From assembly GCA_021647205.1 (NCBI GenBank), contig JAKIVD010000007.1, positions 83,531-147,530 of the forward strand: 64,000 bases of DNA, in the 5' to 3' direction. Positions 1 through 8,140 of this stretch are shown here, piece after piece (position 1 is the stretch's first letter; the number at the start of each line of letters is the position of its first letter). The notes beneath the pieces are model-generated. The model did no database searches. It was not told the DNA's origin and was given only the letters and a program-made list of their open reading frames with translations. Made by a program: the position numbers and the translations under genes. The DNA comes from Bacteroidales bacterium. GTDB taxonomy: Bacteria > Bacteroidota > Bacteroidia > Bacteroidales > F082.

Positions 1-731
1 GTGAACTGGTTGACGGTAAAATAATACCCATCCGGCCAGATGCCGAATTTGGGGTAGTCGGGCATTTTGTCGAACTCAAAAGCATAGCGGTACCAAGCCC
101 CGGTGGGGTCAGGTGTAACGGAAATGGCAATCAGTTCGTAGAATTTGTTGTTGGGGTTACTAACGGCAAACTGGCTGACCATCCATCGGTCGGCCTGCTC
201 ATCGTACAAAACAATGGGGTCGCCATCGTTGGCATTGTCAAAGGGTTTTCCGTCATCGAAACCTTCCCAGATGGTTTGGTTGTCGGCCGGTGGCATCAAC
301 ATGTTTCCTTCTTTGTCCCATATGGCAAATGAGAGGTTGATCATTTGGAAATAATGGTCCGGGCCAACATCCCCGTCGGTATCAGGAGGGGCAACACCAT
401 TGACATTACTGACCCCCGGAAAGTTTTCCCCAATCTGGGGCTCGCTTCTTGATCCGGTCATCTGGCTTTGTAAAACGGGATCGGGACCCGTCATTTCCCG
501 CGCGTCTTTGAACTCATCAGGTATGCCGAGGTGGTTCTTGATGAGGTTGTTTTTCCACGAGCGTTCCCTAACACCGGGAGCAATTGGTTTTACGTCCCGC
601 AAGGGTTTCGAGATATCGAAATGCGCGGGCTTAATGATTTTCGTGGGGTACAAAGTTTGGGCGTTCAGTGCTGTGTACGGAAGGAAGGCCAGAAACAGCA
701 GGGCAACGATTGCAAAAGTTGTTCTTTTCAT
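1..731 (-). CDS. Secreted protein, C-terminal part cut by window edge
   Basis: The reading frame is open from an ATG at 731 down to base 1 (243 codons) with no stop, so the C-terminus lies outside the window. Residues 1-24 are a signal peptide (MKRTT, hydrophobic core, LNAQ). The mature part contains NGVAPPDTDGDVGPDHYFQ, NDGDPIVLYDEQADRWMVSQF, and DPTGAWYRYAFEFDKMPDYPKFG split over adjacent segments; from memory this pattern belongs to a family of large extracellular beta-propeller-like proteins that in Bacteroidota often end in a T9SS sorting domain. No enzymatic motif is visible. An exact -7-type box lies about 125 bases upstream (857-864). The function is unknown; secretion is well supported, and the presence of a sorting domain is inferred. 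Confidence 0.8.
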   Translation of the reverse strand, partial: MKRTTFAIVALLFLAFLPYTALNAQTLYPTKIIKPAHFDISKPLRDVKPIAPGVRERSWKNNLIKNHLGIPDEFKDAREMTGPDPVLQSQMTGSRSEPQIGENFPGVSNVNGVAPPDTDGDVGPDHYFQMINLSFAIWDKEGNMLMPPADNQTIWEGFDDGKPFDNANDGDPIVLYDEQADRWMVSQFAVSNPNNKFYELIAISVTPDPTGAWYRYAFEFDKMPDYPKFGIWPDGYYFTVNQF

Positions 732-856
732 AGGATGAGATAATTAATTATAAAAATGGTTTTTGTTTTGACTTTATGGTGCAGATTTCTACGTATTTTT
801 TACCAGACACCGGCAAAAGAGCGTTATTTGCCGTAAGCGCAAGCATATTCGCGCGG

Positions 857-864
857 CAAAAGTA
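857..864 (-). promoter_or_regulatory. Candidate promoter -7 box for the secreted protein gene
   Basis: The minus strand reads TACTTTTGC, an exact match to the Bacteroidota TAnnTTTG box. No TTG is seen at the usual distance upstream, and the leader would be about 120 bases, so this is only moderately supported. Apart from this box, bases 732-982 show nothing else of note. Confidence 0.35.
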
Positions 865-982
865 GGGAATAACTTTGTTTGGTATGTGGCTTTCCTGCCA
901 CTTCTTTGTTAAAAGAGTGTTAAACTGCCGACAACAGAGTTTGAAAAGTGCAAAAGGCTTTGTTTACCGAAGTGTAAAAAGC

Positions 983-1882
983 TTAGCGTTTCAAATCGTG
1001 ATAAGCCCAGGGCTCGACATGGATGGTAACTTTTATGGCAGGTAATTTTTCATTGATTTCTTCCTCGATCCGGTCACAAAGGTCGTGGGAATCGGAAACC
1101 GTCATGTTCCCCGGGACTTCGAGGTGAAAATCGACTTCACGGCCGGAGCCGGCTTTTCGTGTACGCAGCATATGGTAACCCATTCCTGGTCCGGGGATGT
1201 GCTTTTGGATCACCTTATTTATTATGTGTAGTTCTTCCGCAGGTAAGGCCTTGTCGGTAAGCGGGCGGTAGGCTTCTATGAGAATCTCGAAAGCTTCTTT
1301 TAAAATGTAGGACGCAACAACGATGGCTGCCACCGGATCGAGGAAATGCCAGCCGGTGAAATAAATTACCAGCAGGCTGATGCCTACACCGGCAGAAGTA
1401 TAAACATGGGTGCTCAAATGCAGTGCGTCGGCCTTGAGGGCAACGGAATCGGTTTCTTTGGCTACTTTATAAATCTTTCGGCTCACAATTAGATTTATCC
1501 CTGCTGAAAGCAGCATCACAACAAAACCCAGGCCCAGCCCGAGGTGTCCGATATTGTCATTTCCTTCGAGCAAACGGCTGACAGAATGAAAAATAATCCA
1601 TGCCGAAGCAACAAAAATCAACAGGGCTTCCACGACACCCGAAACATTTTCAAACTTTCCGTGACCGTACGGGTGGCCTTCATCGGCCGGCGTTTCTGAG
1701 ATTTTCACGGAGAAATAAGCCATGACCGAGGCCAGCAAATCGATGAAAGTATGAATCGCTTCCGAAAGAATACTCACTGATCCGCTGAAAAGGCCGACAA
1801 GCGTATTGAGCACAATCAGAAAGCTGTTCGACCAGATAGAAAGGCGGGCAGCCCTTGATTTATTGTTGTTGTGTTCTTGCAT
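983..1882 (-). CDS. Cation diffusion facilitator (CDF) efflux transporter
   Basis: This 299-residue protein is a CDF-family metal/proton antiporter with about six membrane segments and a cytoplasmic C-terminal ferredoxin-like domain (ending HVEPWAYHDLKR). The TM2 metal site reads HTFID (HxxxD). The TM5 site, which is normally HxxxD, reads HLSTH (HxxxH); the final CAT codon is clear in the DNA. I chose the ATG at 1882 because family members begin shortly before the RAARLSIWSN-like segment; an upstream ATG at 1945 would overlap hypB by 31 bases. The gene lies directly downstream of hypB on the same strand, which suggests export of nickel or a related metal. That substrate is inferred from context only; zinc, cobalt or iron are equally possible. 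Confidence 0.85.
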   Translation of the reverse strand: MQEHNNNKSRAARLSIWSNSFLIVLNTLVGLFSGSVSILSEAIHTFIDLLASVMAYFSVKISETPADEGHPYGHGKFENVSGVVEALLIFVASAWIIFHSVSRLLEGNDNIGHLGLGLGFVVMLLSAGINLIVSRKIYKVAKETDSVALKADALHLSTHVYTSAGVGISLLVIYFTGWHFLDPVAAIVVASYILKEAFEILIEAYRPLTDKALPAEELHIINKVIQKHIPGPGMGYHMLRTRKAGSGREVDFHLEVPGNMTVSDSHDLCDRIEEEINEKLPAIKVTIHVEPWAYHDLKR

Positions 1883-1914
1883 GGAGAAGCCAACTTGGTG
1901 CAATTCATTTTTGG

Positions 1915-2691
1915 TTATTGTTGTTCTTTTGCATTCTTCAGCCATGCGTACCAGTCTTGCATCCCTTCGCCGTTTTTTACAGACATTTCAATAAATTCGA
2001 GCTGGTGGTTCACGCGCAAAGCATATTGTTTTGTTTTCTCCATATCAAAATCAACATAAGGCAGCAGGTCTGTTTTGTTGATGATGCACAATTGCGAAGA
2101 AGCAAACATGGCGGGGTATTTGAGCGGCTTGTCATCACCCTCGGTAACGCTGATGATAACTACGCGTTTGCTTTCGCCCAAATCGAACAGGGCGGGGCAA
2201 ACCAGGTTGCCCACATTTTCGATTATCAAGGTTGCGTTTCGTTCCGGGTTCAATTGCTTCATGGCATGGTTGACCATTTGCGCATCCAAATGGCAGCCGT
2301 TTCCTGTATTTACCTGGATGACCGGTGCACCGGCTTTGGCAATGCGGTTGGCATCGTTGTTCGTTTGCTGATCGCCCTCAATAATGTAAAACGACAATTC
2401 ATTCCGCATTTCTTTAACAGTTCTTTCCAGCAGGCTTGTTTTTCCCGATCCAGGAGAGCTCACCAGGTTGAGGGACTGTATGTTAAGCGCGTCAAGAAAG
2501 CCCCGGTTGCGCTCGGCCAGCTTGTTGTTTTTCGATAGCACATCAAGTTCAAGCTGTATTTCTTTAGGGTGATGTTCGTGGGGGTGATCATGCCCATCGT
2601 GGTGGTGGTGATCGTGGCTATGGTGAGCTGTTTCGCCCGGCCGGGTGTATGTTATGTGGTTGTCTTCCCCACATCCGCAAGTTCCGCACAT
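1915..2691 (-). CDS. hypB: Hydrogenase nickel-incorporation GTPase HypB
   Basis: HypB (258 aa) is the GTPase that, with HypA, inserts nickel into the [NiFe] hydrogenase large subunit. The N-terminus has three cysteines in MCGTCGCG, the high-affinity nickel site type, followed by a histidine-rich stretch (residues 23-41, for example HHSHDHHHH) that could store nickel. The P-loop is SSPGSGKTSLLE, followed by the G-domain motifs EGDQQTNNDA and NKTDLLPY. It is upstream of the CDF transporter with a 32-base gap to the chosen start of that gene, so the two are probably co-transcribed. It serves the hox hydrogenase encoded 6 kb away. The start is fixed by the CGTCGCG motif beginning at residue 2. 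Confidence 0.95.
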   Translation of the reverse strand: MCGTCGCGEDNHITYTRPGETAHHSHDHHHHDGHDHPHEHHPKEIQLELDVLSKNNKLAERNRGFLDALNIQSLNLVSSPGSGKTSLLERTVKEMRNELSFYIIEGDQQTNNDANRIAKAGAPVIQVNTGNGCHLDAQMVNHAMKQLNPERNATLIIENVGNLVCPALFDLGESKRVVIISVTEGDDKPLKYPAMFASSQLCIINKTDLLPYVDFDMEKTKQYALRVNHQLEFIEMSVKNGEGMQDWYAWLKNAKEQQ

Positions 2692-2876
2692 GATATGTAT
2701 GATTAATTAACCATACAAAAATAAGAATTTCGTCCACCCGGCCTTTTGCATTTGCAGTCAGGATTTCAGCTCTTCTTTTTTTTCTTTCCCCCGATAAGGC
2801 ATTCAAGCAATTAGGAGTTGATGCCTTTGGGGGGAACGCACTTATTTAAATTTATTCTTAATTAAATGGGTTTCAT

Positions 2877-2905
2877 TTTGTTAAATAAAATATTACTTAC
2901 TTTAG
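2877..2905 (+). promoter_or_regulatory. Weak candidate promoter for the zinc-ribbon gene
   Basis: TTTG at 2877-2880 is followed 17 bases later by TACTTTAG (2898-2905), one mismatch from TAnnTTTG, about 40 bases before the ATG at 2946. The rest of 2692-2876 is AT-rich, without other recognisable signals. Confidence 0.3.
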
Positions 2906-2945
2906 CAAAGTAAAGGTAATAGGCGTATTTTAAAATTATAACAAA

Positions 2946-3347
2946 ATGAAAAACAGGGTTTCCTTACAGGTTAAATGTCCGAATTGTCGTAGATCACTTA
3001 TGGATGAGGAAGTGAAGCTCCACGGCGCCCCGAGCATTAAATTGAATATTATGACACCTGAAGACAGGGGGACAATTCACCTTTGTTCGGTTTATGAGTG
3101 TTTCGACCATGTTTCAGATATTCCACTTGAAAATGACACCGTGGTTGAGTTTGCGTGCCCAAAATGCAACAAAGAATTGCTGATTCAGGAAGAATGCCAG
3201 CTTTGCGATGCACCGATGGTTTCGTTTGTGCTCCAGACCGGTGGCCGGGTAAGCTTTTGTTCGCGGAATGGTTGTTCGAACCACTATGTGGCATTCGAGG
3301 ATTTGTCCACAGAGTTGTCAAAATTTTACGACGAATTCGGCCATTAA
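2946..3347 (+). CDS. Tandem zinc-ribbon protein in the hyp cluster
   Basis: This is a 133-residue soluble protein without a signal peptide. It has two copies of a zinc-ribbon-like unit: C11-P-N-C14 paired with C47-S-x3-C52-x2-H55, and C71-P-K-C74 paired with C105-S-x3-C110-x2-H113, plus an extra C84/C87 pair. The matching order (CPxC, then CSxxxCxxH) shows an internal duplication. It lies between hypB and hypE and converges on hypE: its stop codon overlaps the hypE stop by two bases. I do not recognise a named family. A role in metal handling or hydrogenase maturation is suggested only by position; the protein lacks the N-terminal Met-His nickel motif of HypA. Confidence 0.75.
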   Translation: MKNRVSLQVKCPNCRRSLMDEEVKLHGAPSIKLNIMTPEDRGTIHLCSVYECFDHVSDIPLENDTVVEFACPKCNKELLIQEECQLCDAPMVSFVLQTGGRVSFCSRNGCSNHYVAFEDLSTELSKFYDEFGH

Positions 3348-4366
3348 CAAATACGGGGAAGTTGTTGTCCCGAGAGCATTTCAATAACTCTTTTTCCTCC
3401 GACTACTGTTTGCAGCCAGGCTTTCCCCTGATGTTCCTTTGTAATTTCGCCAATGATTGCCGCATGCTTTCCCATCTTGTTTTGACGTATTGAGAAGAGT
3501 GCTTTTTCGGCATCCTCCTTACCCACCACCATCACGACCTTTCCTTCGTTGGCCACATAGAGCGGGTCAAAGCCAAGTAGTTCGCACATTCCCCTGACGC
3601 CATCCCTGATGACCAGGTCGGTTTCATTAAGCCGGATTCCAAAACTCTTTCCTTTCACCAATTCTGACAAAACGGTCCCCAGTCCGCCGCGTGTTGCATC
3701 GCGCATAAATTTCACCTGATCACTCTCAAGGAGTGCATCGCTGATTAAGGTATTCAAACAGGCGCAGTCAGATTGGATGTTTGCCACGATTTTCAGTTCA
3801 TTGCGGGCAGCCATCACGGCCATTCCGTGATCACCGATACTGCCATTGATGATGACTTTGTCGCCCGGTTCTATCGTTGAGCCCGAACTGATGTTTCTGT
3901 GCTTGTCGGCCAACGAACCGATTCCCGAAGTATTGATGAAGATTTTGTCGCATTTCCCCCGGTCAACAACTTTGGTATCGCCGGTAACAAGCAACACACC
4001 GGCCTTCTTTGCTTCTTTTGCCATGCTTTCGACGACCTTTTCAAGAACTTCAAAAGCCAGGCCTTCCTCAATGATAAAGCCGCAACTGAGGTAGCGGGGC
4101 CGGGCGCCCGAAACTGCGAGGTCGTTTACTGTTCCGGCAACTGCCAGCTTGCCGATGTCGCCCCCCGGAAAAAAAAGCGGGTCCACGACAAAAGAGTCGG
4201 TGGTAAATGCGAGTTTGCCACCCGCAAAGGGAACAATGGCCGAATCGCCCTGCTGCCGCAAGATGTCGTTGTCGAACCATTTGGAGAAAAGCCCTTCGAT
4301 CAGGTCATGACTCAGCCTTCCTCCGCTTCCGTGGCCTAACAAGATGGTTTCGGGTTTGTCTTTCAT
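3344..4366 (-). CDS. hypE: Hydrogenase maturation protein HypE
   Basis: HypE dehydrates the carbamoyl group placed on its C-terminal cysteine by HypF, giving the thiocyanate that becomes the active-site cyanide ligands. The protein shows the family order: ILLGHGSGG at the N-terminus, TDSFVVDPLFFPGG, NDLAVSGARPRYLSCGFI, TGDTKVV, SGSIGDHG-like region, RDATRGGLG, and the C-terminal PRIC ending in the acceptor cysteine. I chose the ATG at 4366 (340 aa), which places the glycine-rich motif at the usual distance; an in-frame ATG at 4411, five bases past the hypD stop, is also possible. It is the last gene of hypF-hypD-hypE. Confidence 0.95.
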   Translation of the reverse strand: MKDKPETILLGHGSGGRLSHDLIEGLFSKWFDNDILRQQGDSAIVPFAGGKLAFTTDSFVVDPLFFPGGDIGKLAVAGTVNDLAVSGARPRYLSCGFIIEEGLAFEVLEKVVESMAKEAKKAGVLLVTGDTKVVDRGKCDKIFINTSGIGSLADKHRNISSGSTIEPGDKVIINGSIGDHGMAVMAARNELKIVANIQSDCACLNTLISDALLESDQVKFMRDATRGGLGTVLSELVKGKSFGIRLNETDLVIRDGVRGMCELLGFDPLYVANEGKVVMVVGKEDAEKALFSIRQNKMGKHAAIIGEITKEHQGKAWLQTVVGGKRVIEMLSGQQLPRIC

Positions 4367-4415
4367 TTTTCTTTCATCTTTTGTTGTTATCCTTAATTCA
4401 TCGTTTCCCATCCAT

Positions 4416-5495
4416 TTACCTGTTGTACAAATAGTGGGCAGCGCAGGACCCTTCATTGGAGACCATGCAGGCACCCACCGGGTTTGAGGGGGTGCAGGCG
4501 GTGGCAAACAGTTTGCAGTCCTTTGGTTTTTTGATGCCCCTGAGGATTTCGCCGCAAATACAACCTTTGGGTTCTCTGGTCGGTTCTACTTCCACCTCAA
4601 TCTTTTTTTCCGCGTCGTGCATAGCGTACTTTTCGCGAATTTTCAAGCCGCTGTTTTTCAGCACGCCTAAACCACGCCACCAATCATCTCCGAATTCAAA
4701 AACTTCATCCAGCATTTGCTGTGCCTTTAAATTTCCTTCAGGCCTGACTACGCGTGTGTACTGGATTTCTACTTTGGGGTCGTTGTTTTCGAATTGTTTC
4801 ACCAGCATCAGGATGGATTGCATCAGGTCAACCGGCTCAAAACCACTAATTACCACGCCCAGGCCGTATTTTTTTGGGATGTCGAGGTAAATGGTTTCGC
4901 CGGTAATGGCACTCACGTGACCGGGGCCGACGTACCCGTCAATCTGAACCCCTTCGTCGATGAGGGTTTCCATGGCCGGGGGCATCACTTTGTGGGCGCT
5001 GAACAAAAAGAAATTGCGAAGTCCGGCCATTTGAGCTTTCACCAATCCTGCTGCCGAGCCGGGCGCTGTTGTTTCAAAGCCGATTCCAAGGAAAACAACC
5101 TTTTTTTTCCGGTTCTCCTTCGCAATGCTCAGTGCATCAAGGATGGAGTAAACTGTTCGGATATCAGCGCCTTTGGCTTTTTCAATGTCAAGGCTCGAGC
5201 TGGAGCCCGGAACGCGAATGAGGTCACCGTAAGTGGTGATGATCACTTCCCCGCGCCTGCTGTAAGCAACTGCCTTATCGATAAATGCACGGCTGGTAAC
5301 GCAAACAGGGCAGCCTGGCCCTGAGATGAGTTCTACCGTTTTGGGCAACAAATAGGGGATGCCGAATTTCTGAATCGACATGGTGTGCCCGCCGCAAACT
5401 TCCATGAGCCGCACCGGTTTGGTCGATGTCTTTTTGATTTCATTGGCCAGCGCCAGAACAATTGACTTGTCGCGGTATTCGTCAATGTATTTCAT
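4416..5495 (-). CDS. hypD: Hydrogenase maturation protein HypD
   Basis: HypD (359 aa) is the [4Fe-4S] scaffold on which, with HypC, the Fe(CN)2CO unit is assembled. Visible hallmarks are MEVCGGHT (C34), GPGCPVCVT (C62, C65), the GFETTAPGSA segment, FLFSAHKVMPPAM, and the C-terminal cysteine cluster beginning CICGEILRGIKKP and ending GSCAAHY. Length and motif order are typical. It lies between hypF and hypE on the same strand. No hypC is seen next to it although HypD normally needs that partner. Confidence 0.96.
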   Translation of the reverse strand: MKYIDEYRDKSIVLALANEIKKTSTKPVRLMEVCGGHTMSIQKFGIPYLLPKTVELISGPGCPVCVTSRAFIDKAVAYSRRGEVIITTYGDLIRVPGSSSSLDIEKAKGADIRTVYSILDALSIAKENRKKKVVFLGIGFETTAPGSAAGLVKAQMAGLRNFFLFSAHKVMPPAMETLIDEGVQIDGYVGPGHVSAITGETIYLDIPKKYGLGVVISGFEPVDLMQSILMLVKQFENNDPKVEIQYTRVVRPEGNLKAQQMLDEVFEFGDDWWRGLGVLKNSGLKIREKYAMHDAEKKIEVEVEPTREPKGCICGEILRGIKKPKDCKLFATACTPSNPVGACMVSNEGSCAAHYLYNR

Positions 5496-5514
5496 GTGTT
5501 TCTAATTTTTTCGC

Positions 5515-5709
5515 AAAGGCGCAAATACGCAGAAAAAAAATATTCATTTCCTTGCCTGCCTGCCCGCCTGCCAGAGTAAAGCGGCGGACAGGCCGGCAGG
5601 TGTATCAATAGCCTTTGTCATGTTGGTTCTATGTTTCTGTTTTTACTTTTTTCTGATGCTGATTCGTTCTGGTTTTATTTGTGGTTTTCTGCGTAAATCT
5701 GCGCCTGTT
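5515..5709. repeat. Intergenic element with inverted ends between hypF and hypD
   Basis: The left end at 5515-5536 (AAAGGCGCAAATACGCAG and A's) is inverted at 5685-5709 (CTGCGTAAATCTGCGCCTG) with a few mismatches. Inside lies a GC-rich stem of CCTGCC/GGCAGG units near 5553-5602. A related GC-rich string occurs at about 21634-21660. It has no coding capacity. It looks like a small non-autonomous or REP-like repeat inserted in the operon gap, but copy number could not be checked. Confidence 0.35.
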
Positions 5710-5736
5710 CTTTTTGGTGCTGATTTTCTTAGCTAA

Positions 5737-8001
5737 TCATTTCAAGTCTTCCAGTTCCCTTCTTTTTGCGGCGATGGCCAGTTGTCCCAGGGCAATGCCT
5801 CCGTCGTTTGATGGGATATCACTTTGGGAATAAACGACGAAATTAACAAGCTTTAGCTTCTGCTCCGCTTTTTCCAAAAGTATTCTGTTCTGAAAAGTGC
5901 CTCCCGACAATACGACAAGGTTTAACCCATTTTGTTTTCTTATTCTTTTCGACACCTCAACAATAACATTTACAACCGTATTGTGGAACTTTCCTGCGAC
6001 TTCAGCAACCTCTTCGCCTGCTGCCAAATCACTGATAATTTCCCCAAAAGTTTTCCTAAACGACACGACCTTATCAAAACTAAAATTGTATGCCTGATCC
6101 GTGTTTTTGTTAGCAACGGCTTCGAGCCTCATCGGTGCTTCGGCGTGGTAGGACGAGTAACGGCAAACATCCAACAAAGCCGAAACCGCATCGAACAGCC
6201 TGCCTGCACTGCTTGTAAGGGGTGTGTTGATTCCGGATTTCAGCAAAAACAAAACGGCTTCCATATCCTTTCGGCCAATGTTTTGAAAGAAGTGAGGAAA
6301 GCGTTCCGCAACCGCGCCACCAAAGTAATGGTACAGGTATGCGAGCATCATCCGCCAGGGTTGCTTGCTAACGGTATCACCACCGGGTTGTGGGATGTAT
6401 TCGAAATGCGTAAAACGACGGGACTCGCTCAAGTCACAAAGCAGAAACTCCCCACCCCAGATGTTGCCGTCATCCCCCAGGCCCGTTCCATCCAGGCTGA
6501 TGCCAATGACTTTTTCATCCAGCCTGTTTTCGGCCATGCAGGAAGCGATGTGGGCATGGTGGTGCTGAACCAGCAGCAATGGTATCCCCATTTCTTTTGC
6601 AAAACGGCTCGAAAGGTAATCAGGATGTTTGTCGGCTACAGCGAGATGCGGTTCAAACCGGAAAAGTTGTTTAAAACGTTCTGCCGATTCGGTGTAAAAC
6701 TCCAGTGTTTCCAGGTTTTTTAAATCTCCAATGTGCTGACTTAAAATAGCCTGTTCCCCCTTCCCGATGCAAAAGCAGTTGACCAGTTCTGCCCCGGCGG
6801 CAAAAATACCTTCCGTTTTAACTGTCAGTTGAACGGGGGAGGGGGCAAAACTTCTTGAGCGGCGGATCAGCCTGCTGCTGCCACCGGCCACAAAAGCAAC
6901 CGAGTCGTCTGTCCGGTTGTAAATTTCCCGGTTGTAAGTCAGCACTGCGCCGGCAATGGGTTTCAGCGTGCGAAGTGCTTCGTTGTTGTCGATGATGATG
7001 GGCTCATCCGCCACATTTCCACTGGTCAAAACAATGGCCGGCAAATCCAACTGCTCAAAGAGTAAGTAATGGAACGGCATATAGGGCAACATGGCTCCGG
7101 CCGTGTCAAGTCCGGTGCTAACCAAATGCGCAAATTGTTTTTTGATTTTTAATAAAACAATGGGTTTGCGCCAGGAAGTAAGAAGGTCTTCCTCTATTTT
7201 ATTCAGGTGTAAATATTGCCTGACTGACCCGGTATTCTTGAACATCAGGGCAAAAGGTTTCCCCTCCCTGCTCTTTCGCAGCCTGAGTTCGGCAAGCGTT
7301 TTTTCGTTAAAGGGATGGCAGGCCAGATGGTATCCCCCCAGCCCTTTCATGGCAACTATTTCCCCCTCCATTAAAAGGCGGGCAATTGTTTTTAAGATGG
7401 TTTCCGTATCGGTGAACTGTTGCCCATTATAGTACAGGGTGTAATGTGGACCACAGTGTTTACAGGCCACGGGCTGGGCGTGGAAGCGCCTGTCGAGGAT
7501 ATTGCTGTATTCATCCCGGCAGAAAGGGCACATTTCGAAAATGCGCATGCTTGTTTTCTCCCGGTCGTAAGGAAGGTCGTGAATGATGGTAAAACGTGGC
7601 CCGCAATTGGTACAATTGGTGAAGGGGTAAGCAAGGCGGTTGGGTTGGTTTTTCATGTCCGACAGGCAGGCGTTGCACACACCAATGTCGGGGCTCACTT
7701 CTGTAACCTCATCGGAAAGGGTCCGGCTCTTGGTGATGCTGAAGCTGCTGAAACCAGTGATTTCCCTTTCGGAAACGCTTATCTCGGAAATGCTCGCAGC
7801 CAGGGGAAGCAGTGAAGGAATGTCGCTGATAAATTGCGCAACCGAACTTTCTGCACCTTCCACCAACACCTCCACCCCCGTATTGTTGTTTTCGACAGAC
7901 CCGCTTAGCTGGTGGGAGGTGGCCAAACGGTAAATAAACGGCCTGAATCCAACGCCTTGTACAAGACCCTTAATTTTTATTAGTTTTGAGACCGTTGTCA
8001 T
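5737..8001 (-). CDS. hypF: Carbamoyltransferase HypF
   Basis: HypF (754 aa) converts carbamoyl phosphate to carbamoyl-adenylate and passes the carbamoyl group to HypE. Domains in order: acylphosphatase (residues 1-95, with GVGFRPFIYRLA), two HypF zinc fingers (CNACLSD ... CTNCGPRFT and CPFCRDEY ... CKHCGP, about 108-185), a YrdC/Sua5-like nucleotide-binding domain (about 200-380), and a Kae1-like C-terminal domain (HHHAHIASCMAE, ISLDGTGLGDDGNIWGGEF, near 480-530). All are intact. It is the first gene of hypF-hypD-hypE. A strong -7 box lies 17-24 bases before the start codon, giving a very short leader. Confidence 0.96.
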   Translation of the reverse strand: MTTVSKLIKIKGLVQGVGFRPFIYRLATSHQLSGSVENNNTGVEVLVEGAESSVAQFISDIPSLLPLAASISEISVSEREITGFSSFSITKSRTLSDEVTEVSPDIGVCNACLSDMKNQPNRLAYPFTNCTNCGPRFTIIHDLPYDREKTSMRIFEMCPFCRDEYSNILDRRFHAQPVACKHCGPHYTLYYNGQQFTDTETILKTIARLLMEGEIVAMKGLGGYHLACHPFNEKTLAELRLRKSREGKPFALMFKNTGSVRQYLHLNKIEEDLLTSWRKPIVLLKIKKQFAHLVSTGLDTAGAMLPYMPFHYLLFEQLDLPAIVLTSGNVADEPIIIDNNEALRTLKPIAGAVLTYNREIYNRTDDSVAFVAGGSSRLIRRSRSFAPSPVQLTVKTEGIFAAGAELVNCFCIGKGEQAILSQHIGDLKNLETLEFYTESAERFKQLFRFEPHLAVADKHPDYLSSRFAKEMGIPLLLVQHHHAHIASCMAENRLDEKVIGISLDGTGLGDDGNIWGGEFLLCDLSESRRFTHFEYIPQPGGDTVSKQPWRMMLAYLYHYFGGAVAERFPHFFQNIGRKDMEAVLFLLKSGINTPLTSSAGRLFDAVSALLDVCRYSSYHAEAPMRLEAVANKNTDQAYNFSFDKVVSFRKTFGEIISDLAAGEEVAEVAGKFHNTVVNVIVEVSKRIRKQNGLNLVVLSGGTFQNRILLEKAEQKLKLVNFVVYSQSDIPSNDGGIALGQLAIAAKRRELEDLK

Positions 8002-8017
8002 ATTTATTAATCTGCCC

Positions 8018-8025
8018 CAAAACTA
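8018..8025 (-). promoter_or_regulatory. Promoter -7 box for hypF
   Basis: The minus strand reads TAGTTTTG, an exact TAnnTTTG match, 17-24 bases before the hypF ATG. No upstream TTG is present at the normal distance, which is compatible with an activator-dependent promoter. Confidence 0.45.
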
Positions 8026-8051
8026 ATTTAAAATCATTATAAATTTACTCT

Positions 8052-8067
8052 TGTTAAAAAATTAACA
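8052..8067. promoter_or_regulatory. Palindromic operator between hypF and hoxF
   Basis: TGTTAA-AAAA-TTAACA is a perfect inverted repeat (6-base arms, 4-base spacer) lying between the divergent -7 boxes of hypF and hoxF. A further half-site TTAACAGA recurs about 35 bases downstream (8096 onward). The geometry resembles sites of the Crp/Fnr superfamily. The identity of the regulator is inferred, not shown. Confidence 0.45.
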
Positions 8068-8077
8068 GAAAATGTTT

Positions 8078-8085
8078 TATTTTTG
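8078..8085 (+). promoter_or_regulatory. Promoter -7 box for the hox operon
   Basis: TATTTTTG matches TAnnTTTG exactly and lies about 55 bases before the hoxF ATG. The nearest upstream TTG (8051-8053) is 24 bases away, longer than usual, and overlaps the palindrome at 8052-8067. Confidence 0.45.
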
Positions 8086-8140
8086 TTGTGAAATAATTAA
8101 CAGAGGAAAAAAGGATATATTTTGATAGGCTTTAAAACGG

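Noticed and set aside
1855..2538. Long plus-strand open frame of 227 codons over hypB and the CDF gene
   Set aside because: It is antisense to hypB and to the start of the CDF gene, both clearly recognised proteins, and its own translation has no family pattern.
4367..4507. 47-residue N-terminal extension of HypE
   Set aside because: Most of it overlaps the end of hypD and does not match the HypE N-terminus, which begins near ILLGHGSGG.
5932..6723. 263-codon plus-strand frame inside hypF
   Set aside because: Antisense shadow of the HypF carbamoyltransferase domain, with no promoter or recognisable product.
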